A DNA stretch of 37,864 nt from Geomicrobium sediminis (GCF_016908595.1 NZ_JAFBEC010000020.1:1-37864); one strand, 5' to 3'; shown: positions 7,465 to 18,414, counted from the first letter of the stretch. Notes: generated by a model not told the origin, from the letters alone. Translations and numbers: made by a program.

Positions 7465-7486
7465 GATTACATAATAACGATTATAA
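7458..7486 (+). promoter_or_regulatory. Tandem PerR-like operator boxes upstream of katG
   Basis: Two 15-bp boxes share one base: TTATAATGATTACAT (7458-7472) and TAATAACGATTATAA (7472-7486). Each matches the PerR consensus TTATAATNATTATAA at 13 of 15 positions counting the N. The first overlaps the -10. PerR is the peroxide sensor that represses catalase genes in bacilli. The related Fur consensus cannot be excluded by eye, but the target gene favours PerR. Confidence 0.65.
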
Positions 7487-7504
7487 TTTAGTGGTCGTTG
7501 ATGA

Positions 7505-9766
<2,262 letters not shown>

Positions 9767-9781
9767 TATCGATTCAAATTT

Positions 9782-9820
9782 AAAAAGCTAGGAAAGTCCG
9801 TTGGACTCTCCTAGCTTTTT
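9782..9820. terminator. Bidirectional terminator between katG and the M14 gene
   Basis: AAAAAGCTAGGA pairs with TCCTAGCTTTTT, with an inner AGTCC/GGACT stem. It has T-runs on both strands and sits between two convergent genes, 16 bp after the katG stop and directly after the M14 stop. Confidence 0.9.
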
Positions 9821-9821
9821 T

Positions 9822-12653
9822 CTACTTTATACGTAAAGGTCGACTTCTTCGTAACCCAAACCTCTTAGACGTTGATTCTTTCTCGATCGTTTGATTTGTT
9901 GAAGCAACCATTTCAATGATACTCTCGTTAAACAATCGTTGACCATTTACACAGTCATCTAACCAGTCACCGTAAACCGTCTCATCCGCCGCTTCTGTAA
10001 CGATTTCTAAACTACACAATTCTGGATACCGGTAAATGTAGTGAGTAGAGTCGCTATCCTCCTTTTCTTGCCATCGATTAAAGATCATATGATGCACAGT
10101 AGGAAGTGGAAACTTCTTCGCAACATGAGGATAAGCATAACGCTTAATGCGCGATTGCCACTGTTTGTTTTTATTGTGCAAACGATCATTTTTACCGATT
10201 GCTTTTGCACTCCACACCGTCGCCTTATCAAGGATTAAACGATGCTCTTCACAATCGTCGACGTCCTTGCCGATTCCATACATCATTGCGTTTGGTAACC
10301 AATAAGAAACTGGGAATCGCGGGGGACTATTGTAACCTGCGAATGGTTGAATCCATTCGTGTGCAGGGATGCCGTGATTATCTATATAAACATCAGGTAA
10401 CCAGCGGTTAATCAGTGCAGGTGCGCTCATTGCTTCTCCAAATACACTGTCTTGAAAGCGAACATGATTGAACTCTAAACCGACTGCATTAAACCTTGCC
10501 GCATGATGCTTCCACTCCGGATGTTCTTTTATTAATTGTTGATGTAAAGCTGTCCCATCAGGGTTAGAGCCTGGAATTGCGACGATTGTAATTGCTTTTA
10601 ACGTTTTTTGGTCGATGCGTTTCATTAATTCATACAACGCTGGAACACTCGACACTTCGTTTGCATGGTGACCTGTTTCTATTAAAATGGTCGGCTTATA
10701 GACGCCTAATTTACGCGCACTTTGCCAACTTGCATTTGTTTCAGCAGTAATCTCAAAAGCGTAAATTGGATTCCCATTAAATGAGCGAGAGACTTCAAAT
10801 GCAGAAACACCGGGTTGTTTTGTCGCTTCTACAATTCGTTCATCCTCTAAATCATTGGAATAGGTAACTTTTCGCTGAACGTGTTGATCTGTTTCATAAT
10901 GTAGTTCATTGTTTTTAAAAAACAACGATTGAACAAATCGACTATTCGGTGCTTGTACGTCTTGCCAACGAGTAACGGTTATCGTAGCTTTCGGTTTGCT
11001 TCCTTCAACGACGTGCATAAAAGGCAACACAGCACCAGGTGTATTCCAAGCAACGCCAGTTCTTTGAAGTCCTAGTTCACGGTAATATTCTAACGTGTTA
11101 AAATACAAATCTTCATGAAGTGCTTCCAGTGAAGAAATTCGTTCATGTTCAAAATCCAGCTTCGTTTCTTCTTCGCTCATCGTCACATCCAGCGTTAAAG
11201 AATGAAAGAGGGGCTTCGTCATGCCCGATTGTTCGTCAAGATCAAGCTGTTCATGAATTGTCGGCAAAACTTCTTGTACGTAATATCGCCAGAACCGTTC
11301 ACGATCGGTTTGGAAGAGCTGCTTTTGAGCGTTAACGGTAACACAACTCGTTGTCGGGTATGACCAAGATTGTTCATTAATATAAGGAACTTGACTCGTT
11401 GGTACGTCTAAGTACGTATCAACAATTAACTGATCCTCTCGGTCATACGCTTTAACCTCATACGTATGTTTCAAATCTTTCTTGATCGAAACGTCTACAG
11501 TCCTGTCGTTTGTTTCAATCATTTCATCGATTGGATACAGTTCTTGCAACCAACGGATCGGCATCTCCATACCGTCCCCAGTTTCCTCCAAACAAGCAAT
11601 TGTCACATGCTTTGCTTCACCAATAAGAGGAAGGACTTCTTCTTGAATCCAATGAAACCCAGGCTTAAACGATGACCGAACGTGTACATCACTGGCTCCT
11701 TGAGAAAGCCACAGATGTTTAAGATGATCTCGCACCAATTTTGATTCAGAAATGAAGACTTCAATGGATGCATTTGGTTGCCATACTTTTTCTACAAACG
11801 CCTCAATCTCAAAGCGTTCACCTTCGTTCGTCCAATCAACATTTAAAATCGTATCAGTTGGTTTTTCTTTCACGTCTCGTGGAATTCTCAAATCCCCATG
11901 ATTTAACGCATGAAGAAATGACACAACCTCTTCTTCATTTCCTCGTACTAGAAGGTGTTGTTTTTCTAAATTTACAATTGCCCGATGATCGTGATGGATC
12001 ATTACATGGAACGTTCGCTCATCACCGGTAATTGGGAATTGAATGTGCGTGCTGTACATGCCCATTTTCGCAGCGTAATAACAAGTCTCTTTAAAAGCAT
12101 GTATACCGAGTTTTTGATCGAATTCAATCGTGAAGTCTCTATAAACGATTGATGACAAACGTCGTTCAGAATTGTAATTGCTTTGTTCAAATAACTCATT
12201 CAAGCCTTCAACAGGAGTAAGCGGCCATGAATGATTGTCTCCTTCTGACTCGTCCAAAAGCCACGTACCCTCGTTTAAACGATATTGGCCGCTTCTTAAT
12301 TCAATGGTCGTCACGCTCTCAATGCTTGCCTTTGGCCATTCACTTGCAAACCAACGAAGGGCTTCACTCATTGCCTCTTTCGTTGGCGCACAAATTCCTT
12401 TTGCTGTAATAATGGTACGTTCCCCTTCAATCGATAGATGGAACGGAGAACGTGTTGGCATCTCTGATAGAAAATCTGGATTCATTGCCGACGTTTCATA
12501 ACCAAGACGTGCCGAAAAGTCAATAAGACCTTCCGGCAATCCAACTTCTTTCCAACCCGTAACACGAATGGCAATACCATCTGGAACCCCGTCACCGTTC
12601 CAATCCGAAATTGCGCCATCAATCGTCCAAAAGTTTAGTAAATCATTCATCAT
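9822..12653 (-). CDS. Very large M14-like zinc metallopeptidase, cytosolic
   Basis: A 943-residue protein whose C-terminal part (about residues 620-900) has carboxypeptidase M14 hallmarks: HxxE in GHHANE (His663, Glu666), AIPGSNPDG (697-700) and DNHG with His760 as third zinc ligand. SLEIVTEA (Glu883) is a candidate for the catalytic glutamate. The first 600 residues have no recognised domain; they begin with DWNGDGVPDG (17-26), a calcium-loop-like pattern otherwise seen in extracellular proteins. There is no signal peptide or membrane segment. Typical M14 enzymes are 300-450 residues, so the N-terminal extension is unusual. It follows the oligopeptide-binding lipoprotein by nine bases in one operon, suggesting that it processes an imported peptide or a peptidoglycan-like amide. 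The substrate is unknown. The ATG follows AAAGGGGAA. Confidence 0.75.
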   Translation of the reverse strand: MMNDLLNFWTIDGAISDWNGDGVPDGIAIRVTGWKEVGLPEGLIDFSARLGYETSAMNPDFLSEMPTRSPFHLSIEGERTIITAKGICAPTKEAMSEALRWFASEWPKASIESVTTIELRSGQYRLNEGTWLLDESEGDNHSWPLTPVEGLNELFEQSNYNSERRLSSIVYRDFTIEFDQKLGIHAFKETCYYAAKMGMYSTHIQFPITGDERTFHVMIHHDHRAIVNLEKQHLLVRGNEEEVVSFLHALNHGDLRIPRDVKEKPTDTILNVDWTNEGERFEIEAFVEKVWQPNASIEVFISESKLVRDHLKHLWLSQGASDVHVRSSFKPGFHWIQEEVLPLIGEAKHVTIACLEETGDGMEMPIRWLQELYPIDEMIETNDRTVDVSIKKDLKHTYEVKAYDREDQLIVDTYLDVPTSQVPYINEQSWSYPTTSCVTVNAQKQLFQTDRERFWRYYVQEVLPTIHEQLDLDEQSGMTKPLFHSLTLDVTMSEEETKLDFEHERISSLEALHEDLYFNTLEYYRELGLQRTGVAWNTPGAVLPFMHVVEGSKPKATITVTRWQDVQAPNSRFVQSLFFKNNELHYETDQHVQRKVTYSNDLEDERIVEATKQPGVSAFEVSRSFNGNPIYAFEITAETNASWQSARKLGVYKPTILIETGHHANEVSSVPALYELMKRIDQKTLKAITIVAIPGSNPDGTALHQQLIKEHPEWKHHAARFNAVGLEFNHVRFQDSVFGEAMSAPALINRWLPDVYIDNHGIPAHEWIQPFAGYNSPPRFPVSYWLPNAMMYGIGKDVDDCEEHRLILDKATVWSAKAIGKNDRLHNKNKQWQSRIKRYAYPHVAKKFPLPTVHHMIFNRWQEKEDSDSTHYIYRYPELCSLEIVTEAADETVYGDWLDDCVNGQRLFNESIIEMVASTNQTIEKESTSKRFGLRRSRPLRIK

Positions 12654-12662
12654 AATTCCCCT

Positions 12663-14264
12663 TTAATAACTTCCGTCTTCCTCAACAGCATCCAATACAC
12701 GTACATCATCAAAAATGAACGTTCCATTCGGATGTTGAATTAGCCCTTCAATACTCTCGTTCACACCGGTCAAGTGTTGTTCATGAACCGTATAAATATG
12801 CGGTGCCTCATCAATTAATTGTTGTGTAATGTCTTCATACAACTCTTGTCGTATCGTTTCGTCCGTTTCTTGCCGAGCGTCTTCAATCAACGTATCCAAT
12901 TGCTCATTTTCATAAAAAGACGTATTCCCAGCACTTCCTAAATTGTCTGTATGATACAGTGAGTAAATGCCATAATCTGCGTCACCCGTTGCTGTTGTCC
13001 AGCCACTCAACTGAATGTCATACGTTCCTTCTGACGTTGCATCTAAAAACGTTGCCCATTCCAAGCTTTGAATTTCGACGTCAATTCCTATTTCACTAAG
13101 GCGATCTTGAACGAGTGCAGCAATTTGATTGCGAATGGGATTTTCTTCATTGGTCGTGATGGTCGTTTTAAATCCGTCTTCATATCCCGCTTCTGCTAAT
13201 AGCTCTTTGGCTTGCTCAACATCATAGTCTAAAGGTTCAGCACCTTCAGCGAACCCGAATACTAATGGACTTACTGGGCCTTTTGCATGCATGCCATACC
13301 CTTCATAAAGACCAGTGATAATGTCTTCTGTATTAATCGCATGGGTGATTGCTTGACGAACTCGAACATCATCAAAAGGCTCAGACTGCGTATTAAAACC
13401 GATATAGTCTACACGTAAACCATCTTGAATTTGCAACTCCGCATTTGGCATCGATTCAACAGCCGTCGTATTAACTGGTTCAATCGATGCTGCAACGTGC
13501 GCTTCATTGTTCTCAAGCATCCCAATTCTCGTCAATTGTTCAGGAATCACCCGAAATGTAACCGAATCAAGATCAGGTTGTTCACGCCAATAGTTGTCAT
13601 TTCGAGTGAGAACAACTTCATTTCCTTGATCCCAACGGTCAAATGTAAAAGCGCCTGTACCAGCAGGCTCAACATCGAGGTTGCGTTCGCCGCTGAACCC
13701 TTCTTCAATGGCTTTTGGACTAATCATACTCGCACCATCATGAGAAAGATGATGAAGTAGTGGTCCAAACGGATACTCGGTATGAAGTCGCACCGTAAAG
13801 TCATCAACTTTTTCAACTTCTGTGATCATGTCATACAAAAACGCACGGGGAGAGGCGATCTCTGGGTTTAATAAGCGCTCAATGTTTGCTTCTACTGCAT
13901 CGGCATTAAACGGTTCACCGTCGTGAAACTCAACCCCCTCTTGCAACTCGAATTCCCACGTTGTTTCATCGATTTGCTCATACGAGCTTGCTAAACCGGG
14001 GATGAAGTTCATGTTCTCATCCGTTTCAATTAAGCGCTCATAAAGGTTCGTGGATACGATGTTCGATGGAATATCGTTTGAGCGATGAGGATCTAACGTG
14101 ACTGCATCCGAAGGCATTGCCAATAAAAGCTCTCCAGCTTCACTCCCTGCTTCTTCCCCACTTACCGCTTGTTCGTCTTCACTTACTTCTTCTTGCCCTG
14201 AACAAGCAGCTAATACTGTTAACCCACTCACTACACTAAATAACAGCAAAGCATTCTTTTTCAT
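12663..14264 (-). CDS. Oligopeptide-type ABC substrate-binding lipoprotein (SBP_bac_5)
   Basis: A 533-residue binding lipoprotein of the OppA/DppA/NikA cluster C family. The start is ATG 14264, eight bases after AAAAGGGG; ATG 14270 is too close to the ribosome site. The signal peptide ends in the lipobox LAACSG, followed by an acidic spacer. Family features include LLLAMPSDAVTLDPHRSND near the N-terminus, WEFELQEGVEFHDGEPFNA, ARQAI-type DVRVRQAITHAIN, and YDVEQAKELLAEAGYEDGF. It delivers a peptide or similar ligand to a permease, but no permease or ATPase gene is present nearby, so it is an orphan that must use a transporter encoded elsewhere. It is co-transcribed with the M14-like peptidase. 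The acidic mature protein resembles other exported proteins in this window. Confidence 0.9.
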   Translation of the reverse strand: MKKNALLLFSVVSGLTVLAACSGQEEVSEDEQAVSGEEAGSEAGELLLAMPSDAVTLDPHRSNDIPSNIVSTNLYERLIETDENMNFIPGLASSYEQIDETTWEFELQEGVEFHDGEPFNADAVEANIERLLNPEIASPRAFLYDMITEVEKVDDFTVRLHTEYPFGPLLHHLSHDGASMISPKAIEEGFSGERNLDVEPAGTGAFTFDRWDQGNEVVLTRNDNYWREQPDLDSVTFRVIPEQLTRIGMLENNEAHVAASIEPVNTTAVESMPNAELQIQDGLRVDYIGFNTQSEPFDDVRVRQAITHAINTEDIITGLYEGYGMHAKGPVSPLVFGFAEGAEPLDYDVEQAKELLAEAGYEDGFKTTITTNEENPIRNQIAALVQDRLSEIGIDVEIQSLEWATFLDATSEGTYDIQLSGWTTATGDADYGIYSLYHTDNLGSAGNTSFYENEQLDTLIEDARQETDETIRQELYEDITQQLIDEAPHIYTVHEQHLTGVNESIEGLIQHPNGTFIFDDVRVLDAVEEDGSY

Positions 14265-14309
14265 TGCCATTTCCCCTTTTAATTATGATGTAGATAGCTT
14301 CTCGTTGTA

Positions 14310-14324
14310 CCCTTTCTGAAAAAT
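14310..14324 (-). promoter_or_regulatory. Weak CodY-like box in the peptide-binding-protein leader
   Basis: On the minus strand ATTTTTCAGAAAGGG matches the CodY consensus AATTTTCWGAAAATT at 11 of 15 positions, 46 bp before the binding-protein start. CodY repression of peptide uptake is well established in bacilli, but four mismatches make this tentative. Confidence 0.25.
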
Positions 14325-14375
14325 TAAATACTTTATTTTAATAATATTCTATCAAAATTAAAGTATTTCGTATAT

Positions 14376-14413
14376 AAAAATAAAAAGACACACCTGTATA
14401 TAAGATGTGTCTT
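14376..14413 (-). terminator. Terminator hairpin for the minus-strand acyl-CoA operon
   Basis: AAGACACA (14385-14392) pairs with TGTGTCTT (14406-14413). On the minus strand a TTTTTATTTT tract follows. It is the first clear terminator downstream of the acyl-CoA dehydrogenase gene, about 300 bp away, so the transcript would include the palindromic repeat at 14470. Confidence 0.6.
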
Positions 14414-14469
14414 ACGCTTTAAAAAATATATCGTATTGGTTACATACTTATCAATTATCAATGAATAAG

Positions 14470-14573
14470 GGCTAGTGTGGCTACGCTTGCCGCGGGCGTT
14501 ACCTCAGCTATCGTGCTACGCACGATGGTCTTCAGTTAACGCTACTCCCGCAGGCGTCTTCGCCACACTAGCC
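14470..14573. repeat. 104-bp imperfect palindromic repeat (REP/MITE-like)
   Basis: The arms GGCTAGTGTGGC and GCCACACTAGCC are perfect inverted repeats. Inside them are partly matched GC-rich arms (GCCGCGGGCGTTA against CGCTACTCCCGCAGGCG) and a central hairpin ATCGTGC-TAC-GCACGAT. The GC content is far above the flanking DNA. The CGCCTGCGGGA core resembles short dispersed palindromes common in bacillar intergenic regions. It encodes no ORF of note. The rest of the 440-bp intergenic space (14265-14710) holds the terminator at 14376, the leader of the binding protein, and AT-rich sequence with nothing else recognised. Confidence 0.75.
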
Positions 14574-14710
14574 GCTGTTTCTTCATAGGATAATCGTAAT
14601 AAAGTTATTTTTCTTATTAATCACAGAGTACAATTTGTACGACTTGGTAGGTGTTTGTTTTATTGCATAGTAAGCGAATACGGCTTCTAGATAAACTTAC
14701 AATTCTTTAG

Positions 14711-16387
14711 TTATGATGTACTCTTATCAGAAGTACTTAGAACTGCATCTTTCTCACGAATGATTTCCTCGATGAACTGCGTCGCCAGCTTTTCTTTGTC
14801 CAGCGTATTCGAATGCCAGATGGTCTTACGATAAATGTTGGCTAATACGTGGTCACGATGATCTTCAATTCGTGCATAGCCGTGAACGACGAGGAGAAGG
14901 TCAACCATTTTTCTTGAGATCAATCGTACGTGTAACGTTTGCTCTTCTTTGTTACACGATGATAAATAAGCAAAATCAGCTGTAAGTCCTTGTATATGTT
15001 GTTCAACATCGGCAAAAACGTGATCACTCATTTGTAATTTTGCTTTCGTGAGTTGACGATTGATTTCTTTGAAAAAACGCGCTTCACCTTCATAATTCGT
15101 AATTAAGCGTAACACTTCAAGGGCAAGAATGTTCTCTGTACCTTCCCACACGGTCAACACTTGAGCATCACGTAATAGCCTTGACGTTACAAAATCTTCA
15201 ATGTACCCATTACCTCCATGAATCTCGATTGCTTCATGTGAAAATGCGATCGCTTCTTCTGCTGTTCTTGCTTTTAATAGCGCAATAAGCAGCCGGTTTA
15301 AATACGGATCCCCGTTGCCTTTATGAGTCACTTCATCATAGACAACGATGGAATCAAACACTGCTGATAATTGAATTTCTTGCCTTGCATACAATTTTGC
15401 AATGCTTTCTTGAATCATCGGAAAATCGATTAATCGTTGCTTAAACGATTTTCTAGATAACGTGTACGACTTCACCTCAACCAATGCGCGTTTCATAATG
15501 CCAAGTGAAGCTACGCTATTACAAATGCGTGAAAGATTCAGTGCTTCCATCATATAATAGAATCCTTGATCTGCTTCACCAATTAAATACGCTTTTGCTC
15601 CTTCAAACATGACTTCTCCTGACGGCACGGCGCGTACCCCTAGTTTGTCTTTTAGACGTCTTACATATAGCTTATTGATTGAGCCGTTCTCGTCTTTCCA
15701 AGGGACGAGAAATAGACTTAACCCTTTTGAACCAGGAGGTGCATCATCGCACCGAGCGAGCACTGCTGCAACACCACACTGCCCAGCATTAGAAGCAAAA
15801 TACTTCTCACCGTAGATTCGATAATGGTCGCCTTCTTTCACAGCCCGAACTTCATTAGCGCCAACATCTGAACCTCCTTGGCGTTCAGTTAAAAATGTTG
15901 CCCCCTCATACAATTCCACATCACCGGTTGCTAACACGTGTGGCAAAAATCGTTGCTTAATCGTTTCATCAGCATAATGATCAATCAAATACGCTACCGC
16001 CATCGTTAACGTAACCGGGCAATAAAAACCAGGCTCAACTTGTGAGAGTACGTAGCCTTGAGCAAAGCTGTAAGAATAGTTACCGGTTGAGCCGAGCTTT
16101 GGAATCGGTTTGTGAACATAGCCTACAATCCCTGTGTTGTATGTCTCTTCAACCGTCTTCTTATACCCTTCATTTACCCACACCTGTGAGACATCATTCC
16201 CATAGCGGTCATAACGAATGAGTCGTGGTTGCCCTTCACGATCTGTATGCGCTGCCCTTTCGTCGAATTGTTCATAACATCTCGCATAGAAAGTATCTAG
16301 TTCTCCCTTTGCATACGTGTACAACTGTGGTGAACACGCTTCTTCTAATTTTTTTAGCAAGACACGTTCAACGGTATCAATACTCAT
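14711..16387 (-). CDS. AidB-like acyl-CoA dehydrogenase family flavoprotein
   Basis: A 558-residue FAD enzyme, longer than the usual 380-residue acyl-CoA dehydrogenase and matching the AidB/long-form subgroup. Landmarks are TLTMAVAYLID and the flavin-binding stretch FLTERQGGSDVGANEV (near residue 165), GEKYFASNAG, the FAD-binding RLLRDAQVLTVWEGTENI near residue 415 and EIHGGNGYIED. The usual catalytic region and the extra C-terminal helical domain (about residues 440-558) are both present. It oxidises an acyl-CoA, or possibly protects against alkylation as proposed for AidB. Its ATG overlaps the ligase stop (ATGA). It is the last gene of the MerR-ligase-dehydrogenase operon, so fatty or branched acid activation followed by oxidation is the likely pathway. 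The exact substrate is unknown. Confidence 0.85.
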   Translation of the reverse strand: MSIDTVERVLLKKLEEACSPQLYTYAKGELDTFYARCYEQFDERAAHTDREGQPRLIRYDRYGNDVSQVWVNEGYKKTVEETYNTGIVGYVHKPIPKLGSTGNYSYSFAQGYVLSQVEPGFYCPVTLTMAVAYLIDHYADETIKQRFLPHVLATGDVELYEGATFLTERQGGSDVGANEVRAVKEGDHYRIYGEKYFASNAGQCGVAAVLARCDDAPPGSKGLSLFLVPWKDENGSINKLYVRRLKDKLGVRAVPSGEVMFEGAKAYLIGEADQGFYYMMEALNLSRICNSVASLGIMKRALVEVKSYTLSRKSFKQRLIDFPMIQESIAKLYARQEIQLSAVFDSIVVYDEVTHKGNGDPYLNRLLIALLKARTAEEAIAFSHEAIEIHGGNGYIEDFVTSRLLRDAQVLTVWEGTENILALEVLRLITNYEGEARFFKEINRQLTKAKLQMSDHVFADVEQHIQGLTADFAYLSSCNKEEQTLHVRLISRKMVDLLLVVHGYARIEDHRDHVLANIYRKTIWHSNTLDKEKLATQFIEEIIREKDAVLSTSDKSTS

Positions 16388-17895
16388 CTTGATTCAACCT
16401 TTCTTGTTTTTAACACTTGTTTTAATAACTTGCCAGAAGCGTTCCGCGGTAATTCTTCTAATGCTTCGTACAGTTTAGGAATCTTGTAGCTTGCGAGTTG
16501 CGTAGACAAATAATCATTTATGTTCGGCACTAGACCATCGGTCGTTACAAGAAACGCTTTAATCGTTTCTCCCCATTCAGGGTGAGGGACACCAACAACT
16601 GCTGCTTCAATAATTGCTGGATGATCTTGTAACACGTGCTCAATTTCCTTTGGATAGACATTTACTCCACCACTAATGATCATGTCTTTCTTCCGATCCA
16701 CAACCCAGATATACCCATCTTCATCTTCTCGAGCCAAGTCTCCCGTAAAGAGGAGGTCATCTTTTAACACTTCTGCTGTTTTGGCTTCATCTTTATAGAG
16801 TCCAAGCATCGTGCCTTCCCCGCGTAGCACGATTTCACCAACTTCACCTCTCGGTACGTGATCACCGTTGTCGTTTACAATATCAATTTCACAGTTTAAT
16901 GCGGCTCTTTTACCGATGCTTCCGGCTTTTCGTTCGTGCTCATTTGGGGCTAAAAACGTGCCACTAGGACCAGCTTCTGTAAGGCCGTAGACACACATGA
17001 ATTGATCGCTCTGAAACGCTTGTTGAACAAATTTAACTTCTGAAGCTGACAGCGGCGCACCACCATACACAAACCGTTGAATTGAGGTAAGGTCTCTTGA
17101 TTGGATCTGTTTATGTTTGGCAGTGAGTAAGTAAGCGACAGGCGCACCAAAGAAATGAGTCACAGATTCTTGTTCGATAAGGTCTAATAACAGATCAGGC
17201 GTAAACGTAGGTGCAAGAATGTGAGTCGCTCCCACATACATTCCTGCTACAAAGAACAAATGTAGAGGCGCTGAATGTGTGAGTGGCATTAAGTGTAATA
17301 CGTTTGATGGTTCGTTTATTTCAGTTTCTATACACATCATTGTGGCGACGCTTAAGATATTACGGCTGCTAAACATCACGCCTTTTGGATCACCGGTCGT
17401 TCCAGATGTATACAAAATCGTCGTAAGTTCATCATCTACTCTTGTGCTCTTAAGAGGTAGATTGTAATCGCTTTCATTTTCTATGTAGATTGATGCGATT
17501 CGTTCATTTGATTGACCAGTTGTAAACCAACTAATCGGATGGCGTTCTAGAAGGGGTTCCGCTTGAGTCATTAGTTGTTCGTGTACAATACAAGCTTTCG
17601 CTTCACTATGTTCAATCACATACGCAAGCTCTCTTGATGTGAACTTTGCATTTACCGGAACTACAATCGCATCAATTCGCATGATCGCAAAGTAACTGTA
17701 AACGAAATCCAGCGTATTCGGGCAATATAACAGAACACGATCATCCTGTTCAATGCCTTGATTTCTAAATTCATGCGCCAGTGTATTCACGATTCGATCC
17801 ACTTCTCCGTATGTTCGACGAACCGAACCACTAACAAAAGCTTCTTTGTCATAATACTTCCTTGCATTCCGTTCTAACAATTGCGAAATATTCAC
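16384..17895 (-). CDS. Acyl-CoA synthetase (class I adenylate-forming enzyme)
   Basis: A 503-residue AMP-binding enzyme that activates a carboxylic acid to acyl-AMP and then acyl-CoA. The P-loop-like ILYTSGTTGDPKGVM is near residue 160; VYGLTEAGP, LFTGDLAREDEDGYIWVVDRKKDMIISGG and the C-terminal lysine motif PRNASGKLLK are all intact. The length and motifs fit fatty-acyl or medium-chain/aryl CoA ligases of the FadD/MenE-like group. Translation starts at GTG 17895 after AGGAGGG. It follows the MerR regulator by 17 bp and overlaps the dehydrogenase, so the three genes probably form one unit for acid activation and beta-oxidation entry. Chain length specificity cannot be judged from sequence. 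Confidence 0.9.
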   Translation of the reverse strand: MNISQLLERNARKYYDKEAFVSGSVRRTYGEVDRIVNTLAHEFRNQGIEQDDRVLLYCPNTLDFVYSYFAIMRIDAIVVPVNAKFTSRELAYVIEHSEAKACIVHEQLMTQAEPLLERHPISWFTTGQSNERIASIYIENESDYNLPLKSTRVDDELTTILYTSGTTGDPKGVMFSSRNILSVATMMCIETEINEPSNVLHLMPLTHSAPLHLFFVAGMYVGATHILAPTFTPDLLLDLIEQESVTHFFGAPVAYLLTAKHKQIQSRDLTSIQRFVYGGAPLSASEVKFVQQAFQSDQFMCVYGLTEAGPSGTFLAPNEHERKAGSIGKRAALNCEIDIVNDNGDHVPRGEVGEIVLRGEGTMLGLYKDEAKTAEVLKDDLLFTGDLAREDEDGYIWVVDRKKDMIISGGVNVYPKEIEHVLQDHPAIIEAAVVGVPHPEWGETIKAFLVTTDGLVPNINDYLSTQLASYKIPKLYEALEELPRNASGKLLKQVLKTRKVESR

Positions 17896-17912
17896 AACGA
17901 ACCCTCCTATAG

Positions 17913-18296
17913 TTATTCCAATTTATTTATGCGCTGTAGCTTATCTTCAAATGTGACGAGCATCTCTTCCATTTCATCTCGAAGTGCAATAAAACTTTCA
18001 ATCGTTTCGTTAAGCTCGGCAACCTTCTTCTTTCCATAAGTAATCGTCGTCTCGAGTTGCTTCTGTTCGGTCCGATCAACATCAAACAGCTCGATCATTT
18101 CTGCAATTTCAGACAAAGAAAACCCGTATCGCTTTCCACGCAAGATTAACCGTAAGCGAACGAGTTCACGCTTGGAATACGTTCGTTGACCAGCATCTGT
18201 ACGGTCAGGATGTATCAACCCCTTTTCTTCATAAAATCGAATGGTTCTCGTTGTCACATCAAATTGTTGAGCAAGTTCTGTTATTGTCCAAGCCAC
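17913..18296 (-). CDS. MerR family transcriptional regulator of the acyl-CoA operon
   Basis: A 127-residue regulator. The N-terminal winged helix has WTITELAQQFDVTTRTIRFYEEKGLI and GQRTYSKRELVRLRLILRG, and is followed by GFSLSEIAEMIELFD and a long coiled-coil dimerisation helix of about 60 residues. There are no metal-binding cysteines, so the effector is probably a metabolite such as an acyl-CoA. The start is GTG 18296, seven bases after AGGGGAG; a longer reading would run through the operator at 18344 and is rejected. Autoregulation is likely, as that operator lies in its own promoter and the downstream ligase and dehydrogenase genes share the transcript. MerR regulators of this size controlling acyl-CoA catabolism (LiuR-like) are known. 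Confidence 0.88.
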   Translation of the reverse strand: MAWTITELAQQFDVTTRTIRFYEEKGLIHPDRTDAGQRTYSKRELVRLRLILRGKRYGFSLSEIAEMIELFDVDRTEQKQLETTITYGKKKVAELNETIESFIALRDEMEEMLVTFEDKLQRINKLE

Positions 18297-18330
18297 GTCG
18301 AATCTCCCCTGTTTTTCTTTTCTAATTTTC

Positions 18331-18359
18331 AGTTTACTTAACGTTGACGTTAACGTCAA
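18331..18359 (-). promoter_or_regulatory. Promoter of the MerR operon with a perfect palindromic operator
   Basis: TTGACG (18354-18359) as -35, a 17-bp spacer and TAAACT (18331-18336) as -10, read on the minus strand. The perfect 16-bp palindrome TTGACGTTAACGTCAA (18344-18359) covers the -35 and half of the spacer, the classic location for a MerR dimer. Confidence 0.65.
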
Positions 18360-18378
18360 TAAGATTTAATTCGGATCC

Positions 18379-18414
18379 AAAAAAATCCCCTTACCTAATG
18401 TAAAAGGTAAAGGG
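18379..18414 (-). terminator. Terminator of the duplicated-domain lipoprotein gene
   Basis: GGG(A)AATGG-type stem: CCCTTACC (18388-18395) pairs with GGTAA(A)GGG (18406-18414) with one bulged A, followed on the minus strand by TTTTTTT. It sits 16 bp after the stop codon at 18430. Confidence 0.75.

Noticed and set aside
14470-14573. tRNA, riboswitch or T-box-like folded RNA
   Set aside because: It is symmetric around one centre, has no cloverleaf or specifier-loop features, and lies downstream of a gene instead of upstream.
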